64,000 bases of DNA from an uncultured Pseudoalteromonas sp. Its GTDB lineage: Bacteria > Pseudomonadota > Gammaproteobacteria > Enterobacterales > Alteromonadaceae. Every line of letters starts with the position of its first letter. The stretch's first letter is position 1. Shown here piece after piece: positions 8,488 through 16,691 of this stretch. Made by a program: the position numbers and the translations under genes. The DNA lies in contig CANLRB010000011.1 in assembly GCA_947493455.1 (NCBI GenBank), positions 62,001-126,000 on the forward strand, given 5' to 3'. The notes under the pieces were generated by a model. That model saw only the letters and a program-made list of their open reading frames with translations, searched no databases and was not told the origin of the DNA.

Positions 8488-9645
8488 ATGCAAAATTTTG
8501 ATTACTTTAATCCAACCCGTATTGTTTTTGGTCAAGACCGTTTGGCTGAACTAAACCAATTGATCCCAGCAAATGCACGTGTGCTTATTTTATATGGCGG
8601 TGGTAGCGTAAAACGTTTTGGTACGCTCGATAAAATAAAAGCGCAATTAGCAGAGCGTGACGTGTTTGAATTTGGCGGAATTGAAGCCAATCCTGAATTT
8701 ACAACCTTAATGAATGCTGTTGAACTTGTTCAGCGCGAAAAAATAGACTTTTTACTTGCCGTTGGCGGTGGCTCGGTGATGGATGGCACTAAATTTGTGG
8801 CATTAGCTGCCGAGCAACAAGAAGCACACGAGCAGATTCTTTTTCACGGTTTTGAGCCTGTGCCGTCGACCTCTGCGATTAAGCTCGGTTGCGTTGTGAC
8901 CTTGCCTGCAACAGGTTCAGAAATGAATACGTTTGGGGTGATCACGTTTAACCAGCAAAAGTATCCGTTTACGTCACCATTGGTCTATCCACAGTTCTCA
9001 CTACTTGATCCAGACTTAACGCTCACGCTGCCACAAGAGCAAATCGCCAATGGCGTTGCCGATGCGTTTATTCATGTCATTGAGCAATATTTAACTCAAC
9101 CTCAAAATGCTAAAGTACAAGACCGTTTTTCTGAAGGGCTATTAAAAACCTTGATTGAAGATGGCCCTGTAACTTACAACGATGGCCAAGACATTGCGGC
9201 ACGTAAAAACTTTATGTGGTCGGCGACTTCAGCGCTTAATGGCTTAATTGGCGTAGGCGTAATGCAAGATTGGTCAACCCATATGATAGGTCACGAAATG
9301 ACCGCGATGTTTGGTATTGCGCATGGTCGCACACTCGCCATTGTATTACCGAGCTTATTGCGTGAACGCAAAGAACATAAGCGTGACAAATTACTGCAAT
9401 ATGCTGAGCGTGTATGGGATATCACAAGCGGTAGCGATGACGAAAAAATTGATTTAGCAATCGATAACACCGAGCGTTTTTTCAATTCGCTAGGTATTGT
9501 GACTCAGCTTTCGCACTACGGCATTGATGATGAAAAAATCGATACCTTAGTCGGTAATATGGAAAAAATGGGACTGACTCATTTATCAGAAACCGGCGAT
9601 TTAACCTTAGATATTGTACGTAAAATACTCATCGCTGCTAAATAG
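8488..9645 (+). CDS. yqhD: NADPH-dependent aldehyde reductase / iron-type alcohol dehydrogenase YqhD
   Basis: The 385-residue enzyme matches YqhD in length and from its first residues (NFDYFNPTRIVFG). The nucleotide site is YGGGSVKRFG and GGGSVMDGTK. The divalent metal ligands are seen as D and H in NGVADAFIHVIEQYL, and two histidines in MIGHEMTAMFGIAHGRT. It reduces toxic aldehydes, such as lipid-peroxidation products or methylglyoxal-like compounds, in the cytoplasm. ATG 8488 follows an AGAGGG ribosome site. Regulation by the divergent YqhC-like protein through the 200-bp shared region is expected. Confidence 0.93.
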   Translation: MQNFDYFNPTRIVFGQDRLAELNQLIPANARVLILYGGGSVKRFGTLDKIKAQLAERDVFEFGGIEANPEFTTLMNAVELVQREKIDFLLAVGGGSVMDGTKFVALAAEQQEAHEQILFHGFEPVPSTSAIKLGCVVTLPATGSEMNTFGVITFNQQKYPFTSPLVYPQFSLLDPDLTLTLPQEQIANGVADAFIHVIEQYLTQPQNAKVQDRFSEGLLKTLIEDGPVTYNDGQDIAARKNFMWSATSALNGLIGVGVMQDWSTHMIGHEMTAMFGIAHGRTLAIVLPSLLRERKEHKRDKLLQYAERVWDITSGSDDEKIDLAIDNTERFFNSLGIVTQLSHYGIDDEKIDTLVGNMEKMGLTHLSETGDLTLDIVRKILIAAK

Positions 9646-9657
9646 CGCATGTGTTTT

Positions 9658-10284
9658 CTACACATTATGTTTATAGCGCGTTGTTAAGGCGCGCTCGTTG
9701 TTGTTTTCGATGTTGTGGTGTTTAACGTGGTTTATCAGTGCAGGAAAAAAGGTCATAAAGAGGTTTTCGAGTTGCTGATAATGAGCGCGTATCTCTGCTT
9801 CTGAACCAACAAAATTATTCTCAAATCGCAAGCGCTTGGCAATGTTGTCAAGCGCTGTGCCAACGCCTTCAATGGTGCGGTAACTTTCAAACCAGTCATT
9901 TTTACGCATGTGGTAAATCACGTATGCCATTCGCTTGGGCATAAGATGCTGGTTTTCGCCAAGCAGTGTATAGCTTTGCAATTTAAATTGTGTAAACGCG
10001 TCGCTATGAAATTGTTGCCAATTTTTAATTAAAAAATGGTCGTAAAGAACATCGAGAATGATGCCAGCAAAGCGTCGTCGTTGGTTTGAAAACAGTGCTT
10101 TTGCGGTTCGTTGAATCGCATGCTGATCGGTAAATTTATCAACCAACATATGATTTTCAACCCCGAGTTTAACATCATGAGATACATTGCTTACCTGCCT
10201 TAAACCGCCAAAATCCGCCAGTAAATTACCAAAGTGCGAATCGGCCGTGGGTTTTGCAAAATAAAGATGGGCGAGATAGTTCAC
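9658..10284 (-). CDS. acpH: acyl carrier protein phosphodiesterase
   Basis: The product (208 residues) shows NYLAHLYFAKP at the N terminus, GNLLADFGG and HMLVDKFTDQH, then FAGIILDVLYDHFLIKNW. These are hallmarks of the ACP phosphodiesterase family (DUF479), which removes phosphopantetheine from acyl carrier protein. The start is GTG at 10284, preceded by AGGAAAG. The frame continues upstream to 10332 but the family begins with M-N-[FY]-L-A-H, so the GTG is chosen. It is convergent with yqhD (12 bp apart). Confidence 0.88.
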   Translation of the reverse strand: MNYLAHLYFAKPTADSHFGNLLADFGGLRQVSNVSHDVKLGVENHMLVDKFTDQHAIQRTAKALFSNQRRRFAGIILDVLYDHFLIKNWQQFHSDAFTQFKLQSYTLLGENQHLMPKRMAYVIYHMRKNDWFESYRTIEGVGTALDNIAKRLRFENNFVGSEAEIRAHYQQLENLFMTFFPALINHVKHHNIENNNERALTTRYKHNV

Positions 10285-10372
10285 GCTACTTTCCTGTGTG
10301 TTGTTTGTTGCAATATGGCACAGCTGAGCCAACTTATAAAGTCTATAAAATTCGACCTAAGGTAAAAAATGT

Positions 10373-10400
10373 TTGACATTGTCAGTTGGTTTGCTAAAGT
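10373..10400 (+). promoter_or_regulatory. sigma-70 promoter with overlapping palindrome
   Basis: A consensus -35 TTGACA (10373-10378) and a -10 TAAAGT (10395-10400) are separated by 16 bp. An 11-bp palindrome, TGACATTGTCA (10374-10384), overlaps the -35, and a further TGTCA half site lies downstream at 10407-10411. This is well placed as an operator for the XRE regulator encoded by the second gene of the operon. An open reading frame would technically start at the TTG of the -35 box, but the real start is ATG 10445. Confidence 0.68.
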
Positions 10401-10444
10401 TTTCCATGTCAAAAATATTTAACTTCAAGTTAAGAGGTGTTTAC

Positions 10445-10942
10445 ATGGAAGAGAATAAATTAAAATTATTTTTAGATTCGTTGAGTTTTCGTGATTTAAC
10501 ACTTAGCGTTGATTTAGCGGTGACGATTGGTATTTTATATTTTTATATGCAGCAGCTTTTTATGGCAACACCTGAGATGCGCGCTGACGCGAGTTTTATT
10601 TCATCGCTGTTATTAAAAGTAATTGTTGTTTCAATTGTTTTATCAATCGCGAGCAGTTTATTACTTGAATTTGTGAGTGATAATGACACGGATAAGCCGC
10701 TTGATGAGCGCGAGCAAAAAATTGAGTTATACGGCAATAAAACCGGGCTTTGGATTTTGCAAAGCGGTGTGTGTATTGCGATTTTTCAATATACTGCGGA
10801 GGCGCATAATTTTGGCCCAAGTGGCGAGTACACATTACCTTTCTTACCGCTGCATATAATGGTGGTGGCATTTATGGTATCAGAAGTGGCGAATTATGGT
10901 ACGCAACTTGTTCGCAACCGAATGGGTGCAGTATATGGCTGA
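10445..10942 (+). CDS. four-helix membrane protein paired with an XRE regulator
   Basis: The protein (165 residues from ATG 10445, ribosome site AAGAGGTG) has four predicted membrane helices: about residues 18-35, 47-68, 103-120 and 130-150. Between helices 2 and 3 sits a charged loop with the motif [17 protein letters not shown], similar to the DER-motif in small membrane proteins encoded next to YozG-like XRE regulators. Its stop overlaps the next start by 8 nt (ATGGCTGA). The function is unknown. The conserved two-gene arrangement suggests that the membrane protein modulates the regulator or is its target. Confidence 0.75.
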   Translation: MEENKLKLFLDSLSFRDLTLSVDLAVTIGILYFYMQQLFMATPEMRADASFISSLLLKVIVVSIVLSIASSLLLEFVSDNDTDKPLDEREQKIELYGNKTGLWILQSGVCIAIFQYTAEAHNFGPSGEYTLPFLPLHIMVVAFMVSEVANYGTQLVRNRMGAVYG

Positions 10943-11150
10943 ACTCACCATTGCAAATAAGATAAAAATGATGCGTTTTATGCATGGCGAAATGACGCAA
11001 AAAGAACTGGCCGATCAAGTAGGCGTTACTCGCCAAACCATTATGGCAATTGAAGCGGCCAAGTATTCACCGTCGTTGGAGGTGGCATTTAAAATTGCCG
11101 CCGTATTTGATGAGCCACTAGAAGCGGTATTTCAGTATAAAAGTAGCTAG
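10935..11150 (+). CDS. small XRE-family transcriptional regulator, YozG-like
   Basis: This 71-residue protein is almost entirely one helix-turn-helix: [21 protein letters not shown] (about residues 18-38), followed by [23 protein letters not shown]. It belongs to the short YozG-type XRE family. ATG 10935 overlaps the stop of the membrane protein gene by 8 nt, so translation is probably coupled. Autoregulation through the TGACATTGTCA palindrome in the operon promoter is likely but not shown. Confidence 0.88.
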   Translation: MAELTIANKIKMMRFMHGEMTQKELADQVGVTRQTIMAIEAAKYSPSLEVAFKIAAVFDEPLEAVFQYKSS

Positions 11151-11194
11151 TTGGTTGAGCAATCAGTCAATGTCAATTCAACTAAAACAGATCA

Positions 11195-11225
11195 AGCCAA
11201 TTAACCTGAGTTAATTGGCTTTTTA
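11195..11225 (+). terminator. rho-independent terminator
   Basis: A perfect 11-bp stem (AGCCAATTAAC, loop CTGA, complement) followed by five T ends the membrane protein/XRE operon, 45 nt after its stop codon. Confidence 0.85.
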
Positions 11226-11246
11226 AATTGTTACCTTTTATCGTTT

Positions 11247-12284
11247 TTACTTGTCGACTTTTTCGCTCAGCGCCAAACTTAAGCTGTTTGCTTCACTAAT
11301 GATGCGCTCGATAATCACCTCAACCGACTCAATATCGCGGATCACGCCTTGTGATTGACCAATAAATTGCACACCTTGGTCTAAATCACCCTTTATGGTT
11401 GCGGCTTCAAGCTTTTCGGTCGCAGCGCCAAATAGCGCGAGTAATTTTATTTTGTCAAATTGGCTTATAAGACCCGCCATAAGTTGCCAAAGCGGCATAT
11501 TGAATTTTCGCGCGGCGCTAAATGATTTAATAACCGCAACAAAAAAGTTCATTGGCTTTCGGGTGACTTTTTCGGCCATTGGGGTTTTCATAACGCGTGC
11601 GTATAGACCATCAAAGTTTTTTGAATAAATAGTATCGCTAACGGCTTTTTCAACCACTGTTTGTTTTACGTTTTGATGCAGCGGGCTTTCTTTTGATGTG
11701 GCAAATCGAGATCCCATTGCAACACCATCGGCGCCAAGTGCAAGGGCTGCGACAAGGCCACGACTATCGGCAAAACCACCTGCAGCGATCACTGGAATAT
11801 CAACGATATCGACGATATTGGGTACTAAACACAGTGACGTTACGTCACCGCCATGAGCGGCTGCTTCGTGACCTGTTACAAGCAGGGCATCGACACCGGA
11901 TTTTTGCGCTGCCAATGCGTGTTTTTCAGTTACGACAGTTGCGATTACTTTTCCGCCATATTTTTTTGCTCCCTTTACTAACCAATCACCTTTACCAAGA
12001 GAAAAATTAATAACCGGGACTTGTTCTTCAAGGGCGACTTTTGCGTTTTCTTTTGCGCCTGGCATCATCAAGGTAATGCCTATACCAAATGGTTTATCTG
12101 TCAGTGTGCGTATTTCTGCAATAGCGTCGCGTGCTTGCTGCGCAGAGAGTGGCCCGCTTGCCAGTATACCGAGCCCTCCGGCATTACTGACCGCAGCGAC
12201 CAACTTGGGCACGGAAATCCAACTCATACCGGGCAATACAATTGGCTTTTCAATGTTAAAGAGTTCTGTAATACGCGTTTTCAT
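11247..12284 (-). CDS. nitronate monooxygenase family flavoprotein
   Basis: The 345-residue TIM-barrel FMN enzyme has the family landmarks PIVLPGMSWIS at the N terminus, NAGGLGILASG, the catalytic histidine region VTGHEAAAHGG, and the phosphate-binding IAAGGFADSRGLVAALALGADGV-MGSRF. Family members oxidise nitronates such as propionate 3-nitronate, or reduce enoyl-ACP (FabK); the His in GHEAAAHGG favours the monooxygenase branch. Transcription starts in the 245-bp region shared with the erythromycin-esterase-like gene, which contains several GATAA-type repeats. Confidence 0.85.
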   Translation of the reverse strand: MKTRITELFNIEKPIVLPGMSWISVPKLVAAVSNAGGLGILASGPLSAQQARDAIAEIRTLTDKPFGIGITLMMPGAKENAKVALEEQVPVINFSLGKGDWLVKGAKKYGGKVIATVVTEKHALAAQKSGVDALLVTGHEAAAHGGDVTSLCLVPNIVDIVDIPVIAAGGFADSRGLVAALALGADGVAMGSRFATSKESPLHQNVKQTVVEKAVSDTIYSKNFDGLYARVMKTPMAEKVTRKPMNFFVAVIKSFSAARKFNMPLWQLMAGLISQFDKIKLLALFGAATEKLEAATIKGDLDQGVQFIGQSQGVIRDIESVEVIIERIISEANSLSLALSEKVDK

Positions 12285-12529
12285 AATAGCACTTCAAGTA
12301 AACTGGTCAGATGTGTTAAAAGGATAACGATAAATGAGGTCGAATGAAATAGATAACGTGATCATTATCTGTTGTTTTCCTGTTATGTTGACATAATTTT
12401 ATGGTAACTTTTTGACTTGTATATCATTAGTTACACAACAAGAGAACATTTTTTATGCGCTCCCTATGTTGTTATTTATTTAATGATGTGAATTGGCACT
12501 AATTTGCAATCATATTTAAAGGAATAAAA

Positions 12530-13690
12530 ATGAATCTACACGTTGCGGTTACGGTTTTATGTTTATTAGTTACTTGGAATTGTAATGCGCAATTAAATCA
12601 AGCTAACAAAGATGTGAGTCAGCTTGATTTAATGGTGGCACAAGCATGTGATAAAAACATTGTGATGCTGGGTGAAGATGCCCATCACGGCAGTGGTAAT
12701 ACGGTATCGGTCAAAGGCGAAATCATTACACGTTTGATTAATCAGTGTGGCTTCTCGGCGGTATTATTTGAAAGTCCAGTGTACGAGTTTTTTGATTATG
12801 ATAGACAGCGTATGTTGAGCTCATCAACTCGCAAACAGCTCGCTGCGGCCATTGGTGGTTTATGGGCCAATGCGCACCAAATGCAACCTTTGATATCATT
12901 TTTACATCAACAAGCGCTCAGTGGTGATTTGTATCTTGGGGGGATAGACGCGCAATTTGGCCGGGGCCAGCCGTTTGCACAAAAAGTATTGCCAAAGCAA
13001 GTATCACAGTATTTACCTGGTTCTGAAAAATTAAGCTGTCAAAGGGCGCTGTATCGCTTTTTAAATTGGCAATACGACGATAACCATAAGTATGACAAGG
13101 TGGAACAATCCCGTATTGCGAAATGTGTAAATACTATTGTAAATGCACTTGAAAAGTACGATAGCACTAATAGACAAGTGGAATTAGATTTGTTTATGGC
13201 ACAAAACTTTGCTGTTTACTTATCATTTCGAACAGGTGGCGATTACTTTAATTTACGTGATACCAACATGGCACAAAACATACAATGGCACCTCGATAAA
13301 TTGCCACAAAAGACGAAAGTCATCATATGGAGCGCCTCGATTCATGTGGCCAAAACACTTAAACCCCTGTATCCAAAGCGTACCTCAATGGCGACCCATC
13401 TAACTGAGGGCCTTGATGGTGTAATGAGCATCGGATTTAGTGCACTTGGTGGTGAGTTTGGTCGTTCAAAACAACAAGCTAAGTTAATTCAACCCGCCTT
13501 ACTTGCCGAGCATGTTTACCAACAACAGCAAGGAAGTTTAATGTATTTAAATAAGCATCAGCTTCAAGAGCTGGGGGCCATTTCAGCCCAGCCGATCCAG
13601 TATGGCAAAAAGCACACGGCAGATTGGTCAACACTATTCGATGGTATGATTTTTATTCGTAATGAAGAAGCTTATAGGTTGCTAAAGTAA
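12530..13690 (+). CDS. exported erythromycin-esterase-like protein
   Basis: The 386-residue product has a signal peptide ending N-C-N-A. The Ere-family motif follows: VMLGEDAHHGSG (E49 and H52 in the E-x-x-H arrangement), then FSAVLFESPVYEFF with E81 and a later IWSASIHVAK histidine segment. The family (PF05139) includes macrolide esterases, but most members are uncharacterised hydrolases, and this one may not act on antibiotics. Its stop overlaps the next start (TAATG), so it forms an operon with the MerR-type regulator. Confidence 0.77.
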   Translation: MNLHVAVTVLCLLVTWNCNAQLNQANKDVSQLDLMVAQACDKNIVMLGEDAHHGSGNTVSVKGEIITRLINQCGFSAVLFESPVYEFFDYDRQRMLSSSTRKQLAAAIGGLWANAHQMQPLISFLHQQALSGDLYLGGIDAQFGRGQPFAQKVLPKQVSQYLPGSEKLSCQRALYRFLNWQYDDNHKYDKVEQSRIAKCVNTIVNALEKYDSTNRQVELDLFMAQNFAVYLSFRTGGDYFNLRDTNMAQNIQWHLDKLPQKTKVIIWSASIHVAKTLKPLYPKRTSMATHLTEGLDGVMSIGFSALGGEFGRSKQQAKLIQPALLAEHVYQQQQGSLMYLNKHQLQELGAISAQPIQYGKKHTADWSTLFDGMIFIRNEEAYRLLK

Positions 13691-14058
13691 TGTATATCGG
13701 TGAATTTTGTAAACTGACTGGCACCAGCACGAAAACAATTCGTTTTTATGAGCAAATTGGTTTACTACCAAAAGCACAGCGCAAAGGCCGTTACCGTGTA
13801 TATGATAGTCGCTTTGTCGAAACAGTCAGGCAAATACGTATTGCTCAGCAATTAGGTATGAGTTTGAAGCAGATTTGCGAACTGTGCGACGGGGCCAATA
13901 TGGATTTTGGCTTACCGCGCCATGTCATTGACAATGCGCTAAATAATCAAAAAGAAAAACTTAAGCAAGAGCAAATGCGAATTCAACAACAACTCGATGA
14001 AATAAAGCAGATTGAGTCACAATTGAATTGTTCACAATGTATTGACTTTACCCTATAG
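13690..14058 (+). CDS. MerR-family regulator with two CxxC motifs
   Basis: The 122-residue protein starts with the MerR winged helix-turn-helix YIGEFCKLTGTSTKTIRFYEQIGLL. A recognition wing (RKGRYRVYD) and the dimerising coiled coil (about 80-112) follow. Two Cys-x-x-Cys pairs, C63-C66 and C114-C117, suggest metal or thiol sensing. Neither matches the CueR, ZntR or SoxR pattern exactly. It overlaps the upstream gene by one base. Its own 3' end contains a MerR-type promoter that reads into the next gene, so that gene is the prime target. Confidence 0.88.
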   Translation: MYIGEFCKLTGTSTKTIRFYEQIGLLPKAQRKGRYRVYDSRFVETVRQIRIAQQLGMSLKQICELCDGANMDFGLPRHVIDNALNNQKEKLKQEQMRIQQQLDEIKQIESQLNCSQCIDFTL

Positions 14059-14073
14059 GACAAAGTGTAAACT
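14042..14073 (+). promoter_or_regulatory. MerR-type promoter with 20-bp spacer and central dyad
   Basis: The -35 TTGACT (14042-14047) and -10 TAAACT (14068-14073) are separated by 20 bp, the over-long spacing typical of MerR-activated promoters. The spacer region contains a symmetric operator at 14045-14066 of the form ACTTT-N2-CCTATAGG-N2-AAAGT. The merR stop codon lies in the centre of the dyad. The expected start site is about 22 nt before ATG 14103. Confidence 0.82.
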
Positions 14074-14102
14074 TCGGCTGTTAACTTTATTAGGAGCCGA
14101 CG

Positions 14103-14537
14103 ATGACAGTCACTTATTACCAAAAAATCGTACGTAGTAGCGCGATTTATGATATTGCGTTTACTTTTTTATTGGCCATTCCAGGTCTTGCCGCTTGGAA
14201 GCTTGGCTTATTAACTCATCTGCATGTAGAACTTGCGCTCGCAGGTGATTTTCCAAAATTTGATGCGATGCATTTGTTTTTTGTGCACTTACTGGGCGCA
14301 CTCGTGATCGTTTGGTCATGGTTGAGGATCCGACATCCTCAGCCGCTATTTGGTTTATATGATAGTGTTGCTCGATTTGCGTTTAGCTTTATGATGGCCT
14401 ACGCGCTTTTTGTTGATAATGGCACTGCACTTATTTGGTTTTTTTTGCTCCCTGAGCTCACTTGGGGCGTGTATCAACTTTATGGCTATAAACGTCTTGC
14501 CAAACAGCAAACAGCAGCAAAGGCCTCACTAGCTTAA
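14103..14537 (+). CDS. four-helix inner-membrane protein, probable MerR target
   Basis: The 144-residue protein has four hydrophobic helices (about 14-36, 56-78, 86-108, 110-128) and no signal peptide. I do not recognise the family. A strong AGGAG ribosome site precedes the ATG. The MerR-type promoter just upstream, and the absence of any other gene under it, indicate that it is the regulator's specific effector. It has few residues suited to metal transport (one membrane-embedded DAMHLFFVH segment with two His). The end overlaps the convergent AraC gene by 9 bp. Confidence 0.72.
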   Translation: MTVTYYQKIVRSSAIYDIAFTFLLAIPGLAAWKLGLLTHLHVELALAGDFPKFDAMHLFFVHLLGALVIVWSWLRIRHPQPLFGLYDSVARFAFSFMMAYALFVDNGTALIWFFLLPELTWGVYQLYGYKRLAKQQTAAKASLA

Positions 14538-15530
14538 ACCACGTATTTCATTTGGTGTTTTGCCAGTCCATCGCTTAAATGCGCGTCGAAAATTTGTTAG
14601 GTCGCTAAAGTTAAGGGCTTGAGCGACTTTTTCGTTTGAATGGCCCAAGGTGGTGATATGAAATAGTGCCATTTGTTGCTGATGCCTGTCTTTGATTTGT
14701 TTAAAACTTGTATTATGCGCTTTTAGTTTTCGTTTCAGCGTTGCTGTACTGATATTTAGTTGACTTGCCGTTTGCTCGCAGGATATCTGCGGTGAGCGCT
14801 GTACTATTTGCCAAATGCATTGGATAATCCCAATGGGCCGAGGTTGATGTATTAATTTGCGTTGTGCGATACGCCTAAGGATTGGATTTGCACCTAATTG
14901 TTTTTGGTTTATTTGGTTGTTTTGTAACGAAATACAAAATAATGGACTGCCAAAGGTAAGTTCAAACTCGATTGCACTATGATACTGCTCAATGTGAGAA
15001 GGCTGCTGATAGGGCAGGCTTACAGAAATTCGTAAGTGTGGAAAACGCCATTTTAGCAGTGAACTTATCATGCTGATAACGACTTCACTAAAAAATTGGT
15101 CCACGCATTGAGCACTCTGGCTGAGCGCTGGGTTCAAAACGAAATAGGTTGTTTCTCTAGTGTGGTATTGGTTGACAAAATAGTATGGGAACAATGAGAA
15201 CTGATAGCACAACAGAGTGCGAATACATGTCTGCAAGCTGGTGCTGTTTAAGAGCACTTGTACAGCGTTGTCTTGCTTACCGACCAGTATATTTTGTCCT
15301 ACCAAAAAGCTTAATTCACCGTTTGGCATAAGCTTTGCGGCATTTTCAATGACAGATTCTAATTGTTTAAACGAGATACAGCGGTTTGGGTTGTCGAGAT
15401 CTTGATAAAATAATCGCGTTCCACGTAATAAGCGATTAGGGTCGATATTGCGTTGACGCGCAAACTCAACCAAATGCGTTAAAATTTGGTCGCTTGGTAA
15501 GCAACTTTCGTGATTTTCGATGAACTGCAT
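14529..15530 (-). CDS. AraC-family regulator with Arabinose_bd-type N-terminal domain
   Basis: The 333-residue protein has the N-terminal ligand domain of OruR/ArgR-like AraC regulators (LVEFARQRNIDPNRLLRGT, about 20-38; LSFLVGQNILVGKQ). The C-terminal helix-turn-helix pair is SCEQTASQLNISTATLKRKLK, then EKVAQALNFSDLTNFRRAFKRWTGKTP. Its ATG overlaps the stop of the upstream GGDEF-like gene by one base (TAATG), so the two form an operon. The inducer is unknown. The TonB receptor on the other side of the GGDEF gene is a candidate target. Confidence 0.87.
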   Translation of the reverse strand: MQFIENHESCLPSDQILTHLVEFARQRNIDPNRLLRGTRLFYQDLDNPNRCISFKQLESVIENAAKLMPNGELSFLVGQNILVGKQDNAVQVLLNSTSLQTCIRTLLCYQFSLFPYYFVNQYHTRETTYFVLNPALSQSAQCVDQFFSEVVISMISSLLKWRFPHLRISVSLPYQQPSHIEQYHSAIEFELTFGSPLFCISLQNNQINQKQLGANPILRRIAQRKLIHQPRPIGIIQCIWQIVQRSPQISCEQTASQLNISTATLKRKLKAHNTSFKQIKDRHQQQMALFHITTLGHSNEKVAQALNFSDLTNFRRAFKRWTGKTPNEIRGLS

Positions 15531-16435
15531 TACGCTGCCATCTTTTTTTGTTTAGAGAGTTGATGATTGAGTTTGTTTAAATTATCCGTCACATCAAGTT
15601 GTTTATTCGCTACGATACATGTCCAATTCACCTCCGTACGAACAATTTGTTCGTGTTGATAGCTAACATGTTGTTCCAGTAAATTATTTACCTGCTGAGC
15701 AATTTGTTTAGCTTGTGTAAATTCGGTTTGTGGAAAAAGTATAATAAACCGGTCTGCAGCATAGCGACAGGCGAGGTCTGACTGGCGAATATTGACTGCG
15801 ACAATGTTGCCAATGTCACTGAGTAAGTGATTGGCACAGTGGTTGCCAAATTGTCTGTTATAGTGGGAAAACCCTTTGACATCAAATATAGCGAGGCAAA
15901 ATGGCGTGTTATATTTTTTGAAATGGCTTAGTTCATTCTCAATTTGCCGCTTCATATATTCAGCGGTATATAAGCCTGAAATAAAGTCATATAAGCTGTG
16001 CTCTCTGTAAAATCGTTCGCGCTTTTGTAAACTGTGATTTATGAGTGCTTGTTCTTGGTGCCAAAAATATAACGCGAGACTCATCAGCATCATACCAAAT
16101 ACGGCAGGAAAGGCTTCAAGACTGGTTAACCAAGTAATTGAGGCGTTAAAGCGAAAAAATTCATCTAAAAAGTCCAATAGCATCGAGATATGCATGGCAC
16201 CAATGCCCAAAAATAACAACGTTGTCACTTTTCCTTTTGGGCGGCTTAATAGTGTTGCAATTAACCATGCTAATGTCATTAACGTGATTCCGCCCTCACC
16301 CAAGGTATCGAGCCAATTTATTTCAGAAAAATCCTTTGTCGTGCCCATTATGTATGCAAAAGACAATGTGCTCAGCTGAACAGCGAGCAGTAAAATAAAG
16401 TAGGTCCAATGTAGTTTTAGGTTGGATAACAACAT
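15530..16435 (-). CDS. membrane protein with degenerate GGDEF domain
   Basis: The 301-residue protein has several N-terminal membrane helices (about 12-30, 45-62, 70-90, 106-124) and a C-terminal GGDEF-like domain. The domain keeps the fold landmarks YDFISGLYTAEY (149-160) and AIFDVKGFSHYNRQFGNH (182-199). The active-site motif is A-A-D-R-F at 226-230 instead of G-G-D-E-F, so diguanylate cyclase activity is unlikely. It may bind GTP or c-di-GMP or act as a scaffold. It is co-transcribed with the AraC gene, from a region that also holds a Pho-box-like element. Confidence 0.82.
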   Translation of the reverse strand: MLLSNLKLHWTYFILLLAVQLSTLSFAYIMGTTKDFSEINWLDTLGEGGITLMTLAWLIATLLSRPKGKVTTLLFLGIGAMHISMLLDFLDEFFRFNASITWLTSLEAFPAVFGMMLMSLALYFWHQEQALINHSLQKRERFYREHSLYDFISGLYTAEYMKRQIENELSHFKKYNTPFCLAIFDVKGFSHYNRQFGNHCANHLLSDIGNIVAVNIRQSDLACRYAADRFIILFPQTEFTQAKQIAQQVNNLLEQHVSYQHEQIVRTEVNWTCIVANKQLDVTDNLNKLNHQLSKQKKMAA

Positions 16436-16517
16436 AAGTTTCTCAGGGTTATTAGCACTGTCTATATAACGCTATCTAAATTTTTATTTTTAAACAGGGT
16501 TAGATTAGCTCACTGAT

Positions 16518-16536
16518 GTCGACAAATTTATGACAA
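16518..16536 (-). promoter_or_regulatory. Pho-box-like element
   Basis: Reading the minus strand, TTGTCATAAATTTGTCGAC gives two TGTC-A-type repeats 11 bp apart and closely resembles the PhoB consensus. A TAATCT hexamer about 11 bp downstream could be the -10 for the GGDEF-AraC operon. The region is AT-rich, so a chance match is possible. The whole intergenic stretch to 16823 (388 bp) contains no gene that I can support. Confidence 0.4.
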
Positions 16537-16605
16537 AAAAACGGATAACGATTGAAATACTTCCGATTTACGCATGATTACGGATTTTTTGAATTACTTT
16601 TTGGG

Positions 16606-16667
16606 GGTCAATTTAGCTCAAATCCTATTGCATACATGGTCAAAATTGGATTTTGCAGCTCGGTCAA
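16606..16667 (+). repeat. three GGTCAA direct repeats upstream of the TonB receptor
   Basis: GGTCAA occurs at 16606, 16638 and 16662, the last two in longer matching context (GGTCAAA-ATT). Direct repeats of this kind are typical of AraC-type binding sites, and AraC genes lie on both sides of the receptor operon. Which regulator would bind is unknown. Confidence 0.35.
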
Positions 16668-16691
16668 ATTTCACTGAAATATTTCTTTAAT

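Noticed and set aside
8314-8535. 73-codon minus-strand frame between yqhC and yqhD
   Set aside because: It overlaps the yqhD start and fills the shared promoter region. No ribosome site or family resemblance supports it.
12494-12508. Sigma-54-like TTGGCAC...TTGCA upstream of the erythromycin-esterase-like gene
   Set aside because: The GG and GC are 9 bp apart instead of the strict 10, and no enhancer dyad is visible nearby.
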